DNA of 64,000 bases, taken from assembly GCF_029813835.1 (NCBI RefSeq), contig NZ_JARVKV010000004.1, positions 1-64,000 on the forward strand, read 5' to 3'. The number at the start of each line of letters is the position of its first letter. Positions within the stretch are counted from its first letter, which is position 1. Origin of the DNA: Streptomyces sp. DH37 (GTDB taxonomy: Bacteria > Actinomycetota > Actinomycetes > Streptomycetales > Streptomycetaceae). Shown one piece after another: positions 33,797 to 41,786 of the stretch. The notes beneath the pieces were generated by a model that was not told where the DNA came from, searched no databases, and saw only the letters and a program-made list of their open reading frames with translations. The position numbers and the translations under genes are program-made.

Positions 33797-34321
33797 TCAG
33801 GGGCGGCGCTGCCGTCCCGGCTCCCGTCCGCCTTCCCGTGCGGCCTCCCCGGAGACCTCCGCCGGATCCGGCGGGACCTCCTCCATCAGATAGCGGGCGC
33901 CCGGACCGTACGAGCCCGCGGTGTCGCCCGGGTTGTACAGGCCGCACTTGCGCAGGCTGAGGCAGCCGCAGCCGATGCACCCGGTCAGCCGTTCCCTCAG
34001 CCGCTCCAGCCCGGCGATCCGCTCGTCGATCCGCCGCTGCCAGGTGCGGGCCACGGCGTTCCACTCGGTGGCGCTGGGCGCCCGCTCCACGGGCAGCCGG
34101 TCCAGCGCGGCCCGGGCCTCCTCCAGGGACAGGCCCACCCGCTGGGCGGCCCGCACGAAGGCGACCCGGCGCAGTGCGGTGCGCGGGTAGCGGCGCTGGT
34201 TGCCCGCGGTCCGCTCGGAGTGGATCAGGCCCAGCTCCTCGTAGTAGCGCAGGGCGGAGGGGGCGAGCCCGGAGCGGGCGGCCAACTCCCCGATGGCGAG
34301 GCGTCCGTCTCGGTCGGTCAT
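33797..34321 (-). CDS. soxR: Redox-sensing MerR-family regulator SoxR
   Basis: The 174-residue protein has a MerR helix-turn-helix (IGELAARSGLAPSALRYYEELGLI), a dimerisation helix, and the SoxR 2Fe-2S ligand set C-x2-C-x-C-x5-C in CIGCGCLSLRKC (about 115-126). SoxR is activated by redox-cycling compounds through oxidation of this cluster. ATG 34321 is chosen over 34333 because it fits homologue starts. The C-terminal tail after about 145 is longer than in E. coli, as in other Streptomyces. It is divergent from the split transketolase genes, with a SoxR box between. Confidence 0.93.
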   Translation of the reverse strand: MTDRDGRLAIGELAARSGLAPSALRYYEELGLIHSERTAGNQRRYPRTALRRVAFVRAAQRVGLSLEEARAALDRLPVERAPSATEWNAVARTWQRRIDERIAGLERLRERLTGCIGCGCLSLRKCGLYNPGDTAGSYGPGARYLMEEVPPDPAEVSGEAAREGGREPGRQRRP

Positions 34322-34339
34322 GGCGCCGAGCATAGCCGC

Positions 34340-34370
34340 TTGACCTCAAGTCGGCTTGAGATTGCAGCCT
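34340..34370 (+). promoter_or_regulatory. SoxR box within a long-spacer promoter for the transketolase genes
   Basis: Bases 34344-34361, CCTCAAGTCGGCTTGAGA, match the E. coli soxS operator at 14 of 18 positions and keep the CTCAAG/CTTGAG dyad. TTGACC (34340-34345) and a weak CAGCCT (34365-34370) flank a 19-bp spacer, the unusual spacing used by MerR-family promoters. Transcription would start about at the ATG 34377, giving a leaderless message. Confidence 0.75.
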
Positions 34371-34376
34371 CTTCCC

Positions 34377-35105
34377 ATGACGACCGCGACACCGCCGCAC
34401 ACCCCCGCTCCCGCGCCGCGCGAGGGCCGCGCGTACGCCGATCTGCCCGGGCTGATGTCCCTGATGACCGGCGACGAGAAGCACGACGCCGCCGCCACCT
34501 CCACCCTGGACGCCCTCTGGGTGCTCTACGACCGGGTGCTGCGGATCTCCCCCGCCCGCCCGGAGGACCCCGGACGGGACCGCTTCCTGCTCTCCAAGGG
34601 GCACGGCCCCATGGCCTACTACGCCGTGCTCGCCGCCCGCGGCTTCTTCCCCGTCGCGTGGCTGCCCGGCTTCGGCTCCTACGGCTCCCCGCTGGGCCAC
34701 CACCCGGACCGGACACTGGTCCCCGGGGTGGAGATCGGCAGCGGCTCGCTCGGGCACGGGCTGCCGCTGGCCGTGGGGACCGCGCTCGGACTGCGCGCCC
34801 GGGGGGCGATCGATCCGCGGGTGTGGGTGCTGGTGGGGGACGCCGAACTGGACGAGGGCAGCAACCACGAGGCGATCGCCTTCGCGGGCGCCACCGGGCT
34901 CGACCGGCTGCACACCCTGGTGATCGACAACTCCTCCGCCTCCCACGCCCTGCCCGGCGGCATCGCCGCCCGCTTCACGGCCGCGGGCTGGTCGACGGCG
35001 ACCGCGGACGGCCGCGACCACGAGGCGCTGTACGCCGCGTACACCCGGCCGCACCCCGGACGCCCGCACGCCGTGATCGCGCGGGTCGAGCCCAAGCGGG
35101 CCTGA
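34377..35105 (+). CDS. Transketolase N-terminal subunit (TPP-binding)
   Basis: The 242-residue protein covers the thiamine-diphosphate-binding half of transketolase: LSKGHGPMAYYAVLAARGFF (about 66-85), EIGSGSLGHGLPLAVGTALG (about 119-138), and the TPP motif beginning GDAELDEGSNHEA (about 154-166) and ending near VIDNSS. The usual GDG is GDA here. The active site is completed by the C-terminal subunit encoded next. The ATG at 34377 has no ribosome site, consistent with leaderless expression from the SoxR-box promoter. Confidence 0.85.
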   Translation: MTTATPPHTPAPAPREGRAYADLPGLMSLMTGDEKHDAAATSTLDALWVLYDRVLRISPARPEDPGRDRFLLSKGHGPMAYYAVLAARGFFPVAWLPGFGSYGSPLGHHPDRTLVPGVEIGSGSLGHGLPLAVGTALGLRARGAIDPRVWVLVGDAELDEGSNHEAIAFAGATGLDRLHTLVIDNSSASHALPGGIAARFTAAGWSTATADGRDHEALYAAYTRPHPGRPHAVIARVEPKRA

Positions 35106-35120
35106 CCGGGTCCCGGCCGC

Positions 35121-35160
35121 CCACCGAAGAGAACCGAGAAGAACCGAAGAGAACCGAAGA
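35121..35160 (+). repeat. 10-bp purine-rich repeat, GAACCGAAGA
   Basis: Four units start at 35121, 35131, 35141 and 35151; the last two are identical. The run lies between the transketolase halves and supplies a purine-rich leader ahead of ATG 35174. Confidence 0.8.
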
Positions 35161-35173
35161 GAAGAGACCTCAC

Positions 35174-36136
35174 ATGGACGAGACGCCGGACGAGACGCCG
35201 GACACGGCACCGGACACGATGCGCGAGCGCTTCGCCTCCGTCACCTCCCGCCTGCTGGACGAGGACCCGCGGCTCGCGGTCGTCCTCGCCGAGATCGGCG
35301 CGGACGGCTTCCGCCGGGCCGCCGAGCGCCACCCGGACCGGGTGGTCAACGTCGGCATCCGCGAGCAACTGCTGGTCGGCGTGGGCGGCGGGCTGGCCCT
35401 CACCGGGATGCGCCCGGTGCTGCACACCTTCGCCTCCTTCCTGGTCGAGCGCCCCTTCGAGCAGCTGAAGCTGGACTTCGGCCACCAGGGGGTGGGCGGG
35501 GTGCTGGTGAGCGCCGGGGGCTCCTACGACTGGCCCGCCGGCGGCTTCACCCACATGGCGCCGGGCGACGTGGCGCTGCTGGACACCCTGGACGGCTGGA
35601 CCGTCCACGTCCCCGGCCACCCCGACGAGGCCGAGACCCTGCTGCGCCACGCGTACGCGGGAGGCCCCGGCGGGGACGACAGGGTGTACGTCCGGCTGTC
35701 GGCGCAGACCAACGCCCGCCCCCGGCCGGTCACCGGCGAGGGCTTCCTGACGGTGCGGCGCGGCGGGCCCGGGGCGCCCGCGGTGGTCGCGGTCGGCCCG
35801 ATGCTGGACGACGTCCTCGCCGCCGTCGAGGGGCTGGACGCGACGGTCCTGTACGCCGCCACCATCCGCCCCTTCGACGGAGCCGCGCTGCGGGCGGCCG
35901 TCGCGGACTCGCCCGCGCCCGAGGTCGTCCTGGTCGAGCCGTACCTGGCGGGCACCTCCGCGGCGGCCGCCGCGGCGGCCCTCTCCGACGTCCCGCACCG
36001 GGTGCTCGGCCTGGGCACCGCGCGGGCCGAGCTGCGCCGCTACGGCACGCTCCCCGAACACCTGGCGGCCCACGGCCTGGACCCGCGCTCGCTGCGGGAC
36101 CGGATCACCGGCTTCACCGCCCGCGCCGCGGCCTGA
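35174..36136 (+). CDS. Transketolase C-terminal subunit
   Basis: The 320-residue protein has the pyrimidine-binding half, with VVNVGIREQLLVGVGGGLALTG (about 58-79), where the glutamate in IREQ contacts the TPP aminopyrimidine, and a C-terminal domain typical of DXS/transketolase. The first 15 residues (DETPDETPDTAPDT) are repetitive, so ATG 35219 is a possible alternative start. It probably works with the preceding subunit to move two-carbon units between sugars, possibly for an unusual substrate, because a genome-wide housekeeping transketolase normally exists as one chain. Confidence 0.85.
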   Translation: MDETPDETPDTAPDTMRERFASVTSRLLDEDPRLAVVLAEIGADGFRRAAERHPDRVVNVGIREQLLVGVGGGLALTGMRPVLHTFASFLVERPFEQLKLDFGHQGVGGVLVSAGGSYDWPAGGFTHMAPGDVALLDTLDGWTVHVPGHPDEAETLLRHAYAGGPGGDDRVYVRLSAQTNARPRPVTGEGFLTVRRGGPGAPAVVAVGPMLDDVLAAVEGLDATVLYAATIRPFDGAALRAAVADSPAPEVVLVEPYLAGTSAAAAAAALSDVPHRVLGLGTARAELRRYGTLPEHLAAHGLDPRSLRDRITGFTARAAA

Positions 36137-36582
36137 CGGCGCCCGCGCCGCCGGTACGGACGCCCCCGCGGGCCCGGCGTGCGAACCGGCGGCGGCGCGG
36201 GGCCCGTTCGGCCCCGCCGGGCGGAGCCGCCGCAGGGGCGGCGTCCATAACATGACGGGACGCCGGCTCGCACGCGGACGGTGAAACCAGCGGTGTGATG
36301 TCGGCGACACGGAACCGGCGTGTGGTTGGGCTATGCCTCTGGGTAGTGCTCCCGGGTAATTCGTTCATCCTTCATCATGTTCAACTCAACCTGCCACCCC
36401 CCGCGAAGGGCACCCTGCATGGTTCATTGGCATATTTTCGGCCAATGTCCCGGGGTGATCTTGAAATGACCTACACGCCGGAGACGATGTTGGTGGTGTC
36501 GGCCGAACGGGGCGGGACCACTGCAGATGCTCCATCCCCGCCTGGCAGGCAAGCGGGGGCGTACAGCAGAAGAGGGCTCGTC
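36137..36582 (+). other. Long AT-richer leader region of the acyl-CoA dehydrogenase gene
   Basis: No gene is evident. The section 36290-36480 is visibly less GC-rich than any other stretch of this size nearby, which suggests regulatory DNA. It contains a 7-bp dyad at 36425-36447. Closer to the gene is a small hairpin: CCCCGC (36536-36541) pairs with GCGGGG (36553-36558), ending 25 bases before the ATG. Confidence 0.55.
36425..36447. promoter_or_regulatory. Palindromic operator candidate CATTGGC-N9-GCCAATG
   Basis: CATTGGC at 36425-36431 and GCCAATG at 36441-36447 form a perfect 7-bp inverted repeat around an A/T-rich centre that could hold a -10 element. It lies about 135 bases before the acyl-CoA dehydrogenase ATG. 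Confidence 0.55.
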
Positions 36583-37872
36583 ATGGATGGTTACTTCGCC
36601 GACCAGCGGCACAGGGACCTGCGTCTGCAGGTGAGGGAGTTCGCGGAACGGGAGGTCGAACCGCGGATACCCGAGATGGAGGAGTCGCGTTCGGTCTCCC
36701 ACGAGCTGTCCCGGCTGATCGCCCGCCAGGGGTGGATCGGCGTGACCGTCCCCGAGACGTACGGCGGCATGGGCGCCGGCCACCTCGCCAAGACCATCGT
36801 CATCGAGGAACTCGCCCGGGTGAGCGGTGCGATGGGCGCCATGGTCCAGGCGTCGCAGCTCGGCGTCGCCAAGATCATCCACTTCGGCAACGAGGAGCAG
36901 AAGGAGCAGTGGCTGCCCGCCGTCGCCTCCGGTGACTGCCTGCCGACCATCGCCGTCACCGAGCCGGAGTCCGGCGGCCACGTCCTCGGCATGACCAGCA
37001 CCGCCGTCCGCGACGGCGACGACTACGTCCTCAACGGCCGCAAGGTCTTCGTCGGCAACAGCCACGTCGGCGACCTGCACGGCGTCGTGGTGCGCACCGG
37101 GCCGGGCTCCAAGGGGCTGTCCGCCTTCCTGGTGGAGTCCGACCGGCCCGGCTTCTCGCTGGGTCCGCAGAAGCCCGCGATGGGACTGCACGGTTTCAGC
37201 TTCGGGGAGCTGATCTTCGACGACTGCCGCGTCCCGGCGGCCAACCGGCTGGGCGAGGAGGGCGACGGGCTGTCCGTGGCGTACTCCTCCAGCGTCCTGT
37301 ACGGGCGCGCCAACCTCACCGCCGTCTCCCTCGGCATCCACCAGGCCATCCTGGAGAAGACGACGGAGTTCTGCGCCGAGCGGCAGCGCTACGGCGCGCC
37401 CCTGGCCGAACTGGGCTCCATCAAGCTGAAGCTGGGGCAGATGCAGTCGCGGCTGATGACCGCGCGGCTGGCCGCCTACCACGCGGTGCACCTGCTGGAC
37501 CGCGGCATGGCGTGCGACGCGGAGCTGATGAACGCCAAGCTGGTGAACGTGGAGTACGCCCTGGACTCCGCGCGCGACGCCATGGAGATCCACGCCGCCG
37601 CGGGCCTGTTCACCGACCGGCCCGTCGAGCGCTACCTGCGCGACGCCCACCACATCTTCGCCCCCGCCGGCACCTCCGACGTCCAGCGCCTGCGGCTGGG
37701 CGAGGTGGCGCTGGGCACGGCGAAGGGGCAGTGGTCCGAGCGACTGTCGGACGTGGTGCGGACGGAGCCCGCGCCGCTCCCCGAGCCGGTGCCCGGGCTG
37801 TACCCCGAGACCGTCCCCGAGGAGCCCGCCCGCCGCACGAGGCTGCTGGAGACGCTGCTCAACAGACGCTGA
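36583..37872 (+). CDS. Acyl-CoA dehydrogenase family protein
   Basis: The 429-residue flavoprotein has the family layout: FAEREVEPRI and VPETYGGMGAG at the N-terminus, AVTEPESGGHVLGMTSTA (about 125-142), the C-terminal ERQRYGAPLAELGSIKLKLGQMQ (about 266-288) and a final PAGTSDVQRLRLGEVALG. The position usually holding the catalytic glutamate (EGTS) is alanine (PAGTS), so it either uses another base or has an altered reaction. The ATG follows AGAAGAGGG. It stands alone with a long regulated leader. Relatives in polyketide clusters act on carrier-bound substrates, but no cluster is present here. Confidence 0.85.
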   Translation: MDGYFADQRHRDLRLQVREFAEREVEPRIPEMEESRSVSHELSRLIARQGWIGVTVPETYGGMGAGHLAKTIVIEELARVSGAMGAMVQASQLGVAKIIHFGNEEQKEQWLPAVASGDCLPTIAVTEPESGGHVLGMTSTAVRDGDDYVLNGRKVFVGNSHVGDLHGVVVRTGPGSKGLSAFLVESDRPGFSLGPQKPAMGLHGFSFGELIFDDCRVPAANRLGEEGDGLSVAYSSSVLYGRANLTAVSLGIHQAILEKTTEFCAERQRYGAPLAELGSIKLKLGQMQSRLMTARLAAYHAVHLLDRGMACDAELMNAKLVNVEYALDSARDAMEIHAAAGLFTDRPVERYLRDAHHIFAPAGTSDVQRLRLGEVALGTAKGQWSERLSDVVRTEPAPLPEPVPGLYPETVPEEPARRTRLLETLLNRR

Positions 37873-37956
37873 GCGGAGGGGCGCCGGGCGGCGACGCGCA
37901 TCGGACGCGTCCGTTCCGTGGGTGCCGGCGGCACTCACGGAACAGACTCCGCTCAG
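37869..37956. terminator. Nested bidirectional terminator
   Basis: An outer 10-bp dyad (CTGAGCGGAG 37869-37878 with CTCCGCTCAG 37947-37956) overlaps the stop codons of both convergent genes. An inner dyad, GTTCCGTG 37913-37920 with CACGGAAC 37936-37943, is extended by TGCC/GGCA at 37923-37926 and 37930-37933. Confidence 0.75.
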
Positions 37957-38525
37957 GCGCCCTGCTCGCGCCGGTGGATCTGGTCCACCATCTCGGCGGC
38001 CATCGACTTGATGGTCTCCAGCCCCTGCCGGCCCCACGGACGCGGCTCCTGGGCCACCACGCAGACCGTGCCCAGCGTCACCCCGGTGCGGTCGATGAGG
38101 GGCGCGCCCAGGTAGGAGCGGATGCCTATCTCGTCCACGACCGGGTTCCCGGCGAAGCGCGGGTAGTCGCAGACGTCCTCCAGCACCAGGGCCTTGCGCC
38201 GCACGATGACGTGCGGGCAGTAGCCGTGGTCGCGGTCCATCACCCGGCCGACCTGCGGGGAGGACTGCGCGGGGCCCAGCTCCACGGTCTGGTCGGAGCC
38301 CGGGGCGTAGAGGCCCGCGAAGTACTGGCGGTGCTCGTCGATGAAGTTGACCATCGCGTAGGGGGCGCCCGTCATCTGCGCCAGTCTGCGCGCGAAGTCG
38401 TCGAACTCCGGGATCGGCGCGTCCCCCAGGTTCAGTTCGCGCAGCCGCGCCACCCGCGCCGGGGCGTCGTTGTCCTCGGGGGTGAGGAGCAGGTGGCTGG
38501 TGGGGTCATACGACGTGGGGGACAT
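37953..38525 (-). CDS. GAF-domain protein of the conservon
   Basis: The 190-residue protein is a single GAF domain (about 36-180) with MVNFIDEHRQYFAGL and PLIDRTGVTLGTVCVV, followed by a terminal helix. GAF domains bind small molecules or mediate signalling. It overlaps the cvnD gene by 20 bases and ends the conservon operon, occupying the place taken by a cytochrome P450 or another effector in other conservons. The protein may act downstream of the GTPase. Confidence 0.85.
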   Translation of the reverse strand: MSPTSYDPTSHLLLTPEDNDAPARVARLRELNLGDAPIPEFDDFARRLAQMTGAPYAMVNFIDEHRQYFAGLYAPGSDQTVELGPAQSSPQVGRVMDRDHGYCPHVIVRRKALVLEDVCDYPRFAGNPVVDEIGIRSYLGAPLIDRTGVTLGTVCVVAQEPRPWGRQGLETIKSMAAEMVDQIHRREQGA

Positions 38526-39096
38526 GGCCGCTCCTTGAGTCGATCAGATGCTGGACAAGGGATACGAGGACCTGCGTGCCGGAGCTGGCGTGCCGGGCGT
38601 CGCACATCACCACCGGCACCTCGGGCTTGAGGTCGAGAGCCGCCCGGACCTCGTCGGGGTGGTAGCGGTAGGCCCCGTCGAACTCGTTGACCGCGACGAT
38701 GAACCCCATGCCGCGCCGCTCGAAGTAGTCCACGGCGGCGAAGCACTGGTCCAGGCGCCGGGTGTCGGCGAGCACCACGGCGCCGAGCGCGCCGTTGGAC
38801 AGCTCGTCCCACATGAACCAGAAGCGCTCCTGGCCCGGGGTGCCGAACAGGTAGAGCACGTGCCGGGCGCTGAGGGTGATCCGCCCGAAGTCCATGGCGA
38901 CGGTGGTGGTCCGCTTGTCCTCCACCCCCTCCAGGCTGTCCGTGGCGGCGCTGACCTGGGTGAGCAGCTCCTCCGTGCTCAGCGGCTCGATCTCACTGAC
39001 GGCGCCCACGAAGGTCGTCTTGCCGACCCCGAACCCGCCCGCGACCAGGATCTTCAGGGCGGTCGGAAACGGATCAGAGTCGTTTACGGAGTCCAT
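38506..39096 (-). CDS. cvnD: Conservon GTPase CvnD (MglA-like)
   Basis: The 196-residue GTP-binding protein has the P-loop GGFGVGKTTF (about 20-29), the switch region LFGTPGQERFWFMWDEL (about 83-99) and VNEFD (about 135-139) in place of the N/TKxD base-recognition motif. It resembles small Ras-like GTPases. In conservons it is thought to form a membrane-associated complex with CvnA-C that controls development or antibiotic production. It overlaps cvnC by 23 bases. Confidence 0.92.
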   Translation of the reverse strand: MDSVNDSDPFPTALKILVAGGFGVGKTTFVGAVSEIEPLSTEELLTQVSAATDSLEGVEDKRTTTVAMDFGRITLSARHVLYLFGTPGQERFWFMWDELSNGALGAVVLADTRRLDQCFAAVDYFERRGMGFIVAVNEFDGAYRYHPDEVRAALDLKPEVPVVMCDARHASSGTQVLVSLVQHLIDSRSGHVPHVV

Positions 39097-39448
39097 GCAG
39101 CACCGCCTCCAGCAGTTCTCGGTCGGTCGGGTCCGCCCCCATCTGCATGGGGGCCCGTGTGGTCACCGCGCCGCAGTCCACCAGGTCGGAGAGCAGCACT
39201 TTGGTGACCACGGCGGGCAGCCGCACATGGGCGGCGATCTCGGCGACGGTCATCGGTCCGTCGCACAGGCTCAGTACCTGGGCGTGGTCGGGCCCCAGAT
39301 AGCTCTGCGGCTTGGCCCCGGTGGACCTCACCATCGTCAGCAGGTTGAAGTCGGCCGTCGGGCGCGTGCGTCCGTTGCTGACGGTGTACGGCCGGACCAG
39401 TCGTCCGGCCGCGTCGTCCAGCCACAACCCCTCCTCGGGATCCGACAT
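39074..39448 (-). CDS. cvnC: Conservon protein CvnC (DUF742)
   Basis: The 124-residue protein has the DUF742 pattern: WLDDAAGRLVRPYTVSNGRTRPT (about 9-31), then a winged-helix-like MTVAEIAAHVRLPAVVTKVLLSDLVDCG (about 66-93). It probably links CvnB to the GTPase. It sits three bases after cvnB. Confidence 0.92.
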   Translation of the reverse strand: MSDPEEGLWLDDAAGRLVRPYTVSNGRTRPTADFNLLTMVRSTGAKPQSYLGPDHAQVLSLCDGPMTVAEIAAHVRLPAVVTKVLLSDLVDCGAVTTRAPMQMGADPTDRELLEAVLHGLRKRL

Positions 39449-39451
39449 CCG

Positions 39452-39868
39452 TCAGTGCCCCGCGGCCTGCCGTGCCGGTGTGGCCAGATACGGTCGGACG
39501 CTCTTGACGAGCATCGCCATCTCGTAGCCGAGGACTGCGGCGTCCGCCTCGCTCTCGGCGAGGACGGCCAGGCACGCGCCGGACCCCGCCGTCGAGACGA
39601 ACAGCAGCGCGGTGTCGAGCTCGACCACCACCTGCCGCACCTCGCCGCCGCTGCCGAAGCGGATGCCGGCGCTGCGGGCCAGCGAGTACAGACCCGAGGC
39701 CAGCGCCGCCAGGTGGTCGGCGGTATCGGTGTCCAGGCCGTGGGCGGCCTTCACCAGACCGTCGGAGGACAGCAGCAGGGCGCTGCGGGTGTGCGGCACG
39801 CGCTGGACGAGACCGGTCAGCAGCCAGGACAGGTCGGTCGTCTGGCCGATGGGGGCATCGCTCACCAT
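39452..39868 (-). CDS. cvnB: Conservon roadblock/LC7 protein CvnB
   Basis: The 138-residue protein is a roadblock/LC7 domain with LSWLLTGLVQRVPHTRSALLLSSDGLVKA (about 13-41) and ASGLYSLARSAGIRFG. Such proteins regulate Ras-like GTPases, here CvnD. GTG 39865 is an in-frame alternative to ATG 39868. Confidence 0.92.
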   Translation of the reverse strand: MVSDAPIGQTTDLSWLLTGLVQRVPHTRSALLLSSDGLVKAAHGLDTDTADHLAALASGLYSLARSAGIRFGSGGEVRQVVVELDTALLFVSTAGSGACLAVLAESEADAAVLGYEMAMLVKSVRPYLATPARQAAGH

Positions 39869-39911
39869 GATCGCGTTCTTCTCCTTGGGGTGAGAGCCGG
39901 GCGCGGGGGGA

Positions 39912-41786
39912 CTAGCGGGGGGTGTTGTCGTCGGTTTCCTCGGCGAGGCTGGCCCCCCTGCGGAAGGCGGCCATCAGGCCCGGGTTGTGCTCGGCCTCGG
40001 GACCGTCCGACGCCCCCGGGGCCCGCGTGGACTGGCGCAGTTCGGGAACGAGGTGTTCCTGGCGGCGGCGGCGCGGGAGCTGCGGCCGGTCGCCGGCCGT
40101 CGGGGCGCCTTCCGGTTCGCCGAAGCCGCCCGGGTGCGGCAGCGCGGCGGCGTGCGGCATCCCCGCCGTGCCGGCCGGCGGCACGGCCCCGGGGACGTAC
40201 GCCGACTGCGGAGCGGGCGCGGTGGGCTGCGGGGTCCGGGCCTGGGCCCGGGCCGGGTGGGGCATCGCGGGGGCGGCCGGGGGCGCGGGCCGCACCGCCT
40301 CGTGGTGGTAGGCGTCCTGACGGGGCGTCTCGTGCCGGACGGCCTCGGGCGGCAGCGGCAGGTGTCCGCCGGCGCCCGCCTCCGCGGCGGCGGGCACCTG
40401 CCGCTGCCGGGACTCCTCGCGCTCCTCGCCCAGGACCGCGTCGGGCACGACGAGCACCGCCTGGGTGCCGCCGTAGATGTTGGTCTGGAGCTGGACGGTG
40501 ATGCCGTGCCGCCGCGCGAGCGCGGCGACCACGAAGAGTCCGATGCGGCCGTCCTGCAGCAGCTCGGCGACGTCGACGCCGTCGGGGTCCGCCAGCAGCC
40601 CGTTCATGCGGTGCTGCTCGGCGGCCGTCATGCCGAGGCCGCGGTCCTCGACCTCGACGGCGAGACCGGCGGTGACGCGCTGGGCGCGCAGCAGGACCTG
40701 GGTCTGGGGGGCGGAGAACACCGTGGCGTTCTCGACCAGTTCGGCGAGCAGGTGGATGACGTCCGCGACGGCGTGGCCGCGCAGGGTGCCCTCGATGGGC
40801 GGCACCAGCTTGACCCTGGAGTACTGCTCGACCTCGGCGATGGCCGAGCGGAGCACCTCGGTCATGGTGACCGGGCGGCTCCACTGGCGGCGGGAGACCG
40901 CGCCGCCGAGGACGGCGAGGTTCTCGGCGTGCCGCCGGATGCGGGTGGCCAGGTGGTCGACGTGGAAGAGGCCCTTGAGCAGGTCCGGGTCCTCGACCTC
41001 GTTCTCCAGTTCGTCCAGCAGCTCGATCTCGCGGTGCACCAGGGACTGGAGCCTGCGGGCGAGGTTGACGAAGACCTCGACCTTCTCCTCGCTGCCGCTG
41101 GCGTTGCTGCGCACCAGCGCGACCGCCTGGACCAGCGCCAGTTCGGCGGCGCGCTGGGCCTGGGTGACGTCGTGGACGACGAGGCCGAGCGAGTCGTCCT
41201 CCGGCTCGGGCAGCGGGCCGTGGACGGGCGGCCGGAGCCACTCGCCCTGTTCGAGCCGGTGCAGCATGGTCTGGAGTTCGGCCTGGTTGTGGGCCGCTGC
41301 GTGCCGCAGCCGGGAGTAGCGCTCGGCGGTGGAGCGGGCCTCGGAGGAGGCGAAGAGCGCGGCGCCGACGACCACGGCGCAGCCGAGCAGCAGCGCGCCG
41401 CCGAGCACGCCCCAGACGGTGGCGCTGTCGGGTCCGGTGGCGGTCCCGGCCGGGACTCCGCCCAGGGCCCGCAGCACGTAGGCGACGACCGCCGCGGCGG
41501 CGACCGCGACCAGGGCGGCGGGCAGGACCGCGAGGCGGATCATGCGGTGCCGCAGCGCGGTGTCGAGAGCGTTCTCATGGGCGGGGCGCCTGCGCCGTCC
41601 TCCGTCGTGCGCGGTGCCACCGCCCCGCTTCCTCCTGCGCTTTCCCTGTCCGGGCGGGACGCCGGGGGCGCCGTCGTACGCGGGGGGACCGGAGCGGCCG
41701 GGCGATCCGACCGGAGGGGGGGCGACGGACATGGGAGCGGAACTTCCCCTTCCTTGTTGCACCGCGTAGCTCGGGGGCTCAGGCAT
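39912..41786 (-). CDS. cvnA: Conservon sensor histidine-kinase-like protein CvnA
   Basis: The 624-residue protein has a disordered start, two membrane helices (about 84-106 and 126-148), a helical signalling region, and a GHKL ATPase domain with N box ELVENATVFS, G1 DRGLGMT and G2 GRIGLFVVAALARRHGI (about 340-440). It is shorter than typical CvnA proteins because the large periplasmic nitrate-sensor-like domain is missing. The last 175 residues are Pro/Ala-rich. It leads the operon cvnA-cvnB-cvnC-cvnD-GAF. Confidence 0.9.
   Translation of the reverse strand: MPEPPSYAVQQGRGSSAPMSVAPPPVGSPGRSGPPAYDGAPGVPPGQGKRRRKRGGGTAHDGGRRRRPAHENALDTALRHRMIRLAVLPAALVAVAAAAVVAYVLRALGGVPAGTATGPDSATVWGVLGGALLLGCAVVVGAALFASSEARSTAERYSRLRHAAAHNQAELQTMLHRLEQGEWLRPPVHGPLPEPEDDSLGLVVHDVTQAQRAAELALVQAVALVRSNASGSEEKVEVFVNLARRLQSLVHREIELLDELENEVEDPDLLKGLFHVDHLATRIRRHAENLAVLGGAVSRRQWSRPVTMTEVLRSAIAEVEQYSRVKLVPPIEGTLRGHAVADVIHLLAELVENATVFSAPQTQVLLRAQRVTAGLAVEVEDRGLGMTAAEQHRMNGLLADPDGVDVAELLQDGRIGLFVVAALARRHGITVQLQTNIYGGTQAVLVVPDAVLGEEREESRQRQVPAAAEAGAGGHLPLPPEAVRHETPRQDAYHHEAVRPAPPAAPAMPHPARAQARTPQPTAPAPQSAYVPGAVPPAGTAGMPHAAALPHPGGFGEPEGAPTAGDRPQLPRRRRQEHLVPELRQSTRAPGASDGPEAEHNPGLMAAFRRGASLAEETDDNTPR

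Noticed and set aside
36295..36582. N-terminal extension of the acyl-CoA dehydrogenase
   Set aside because: The encoded residues are unlike the family, the DNA is AT-richer and holds an operator-like dyad, and ATG 36583 matches the family start.
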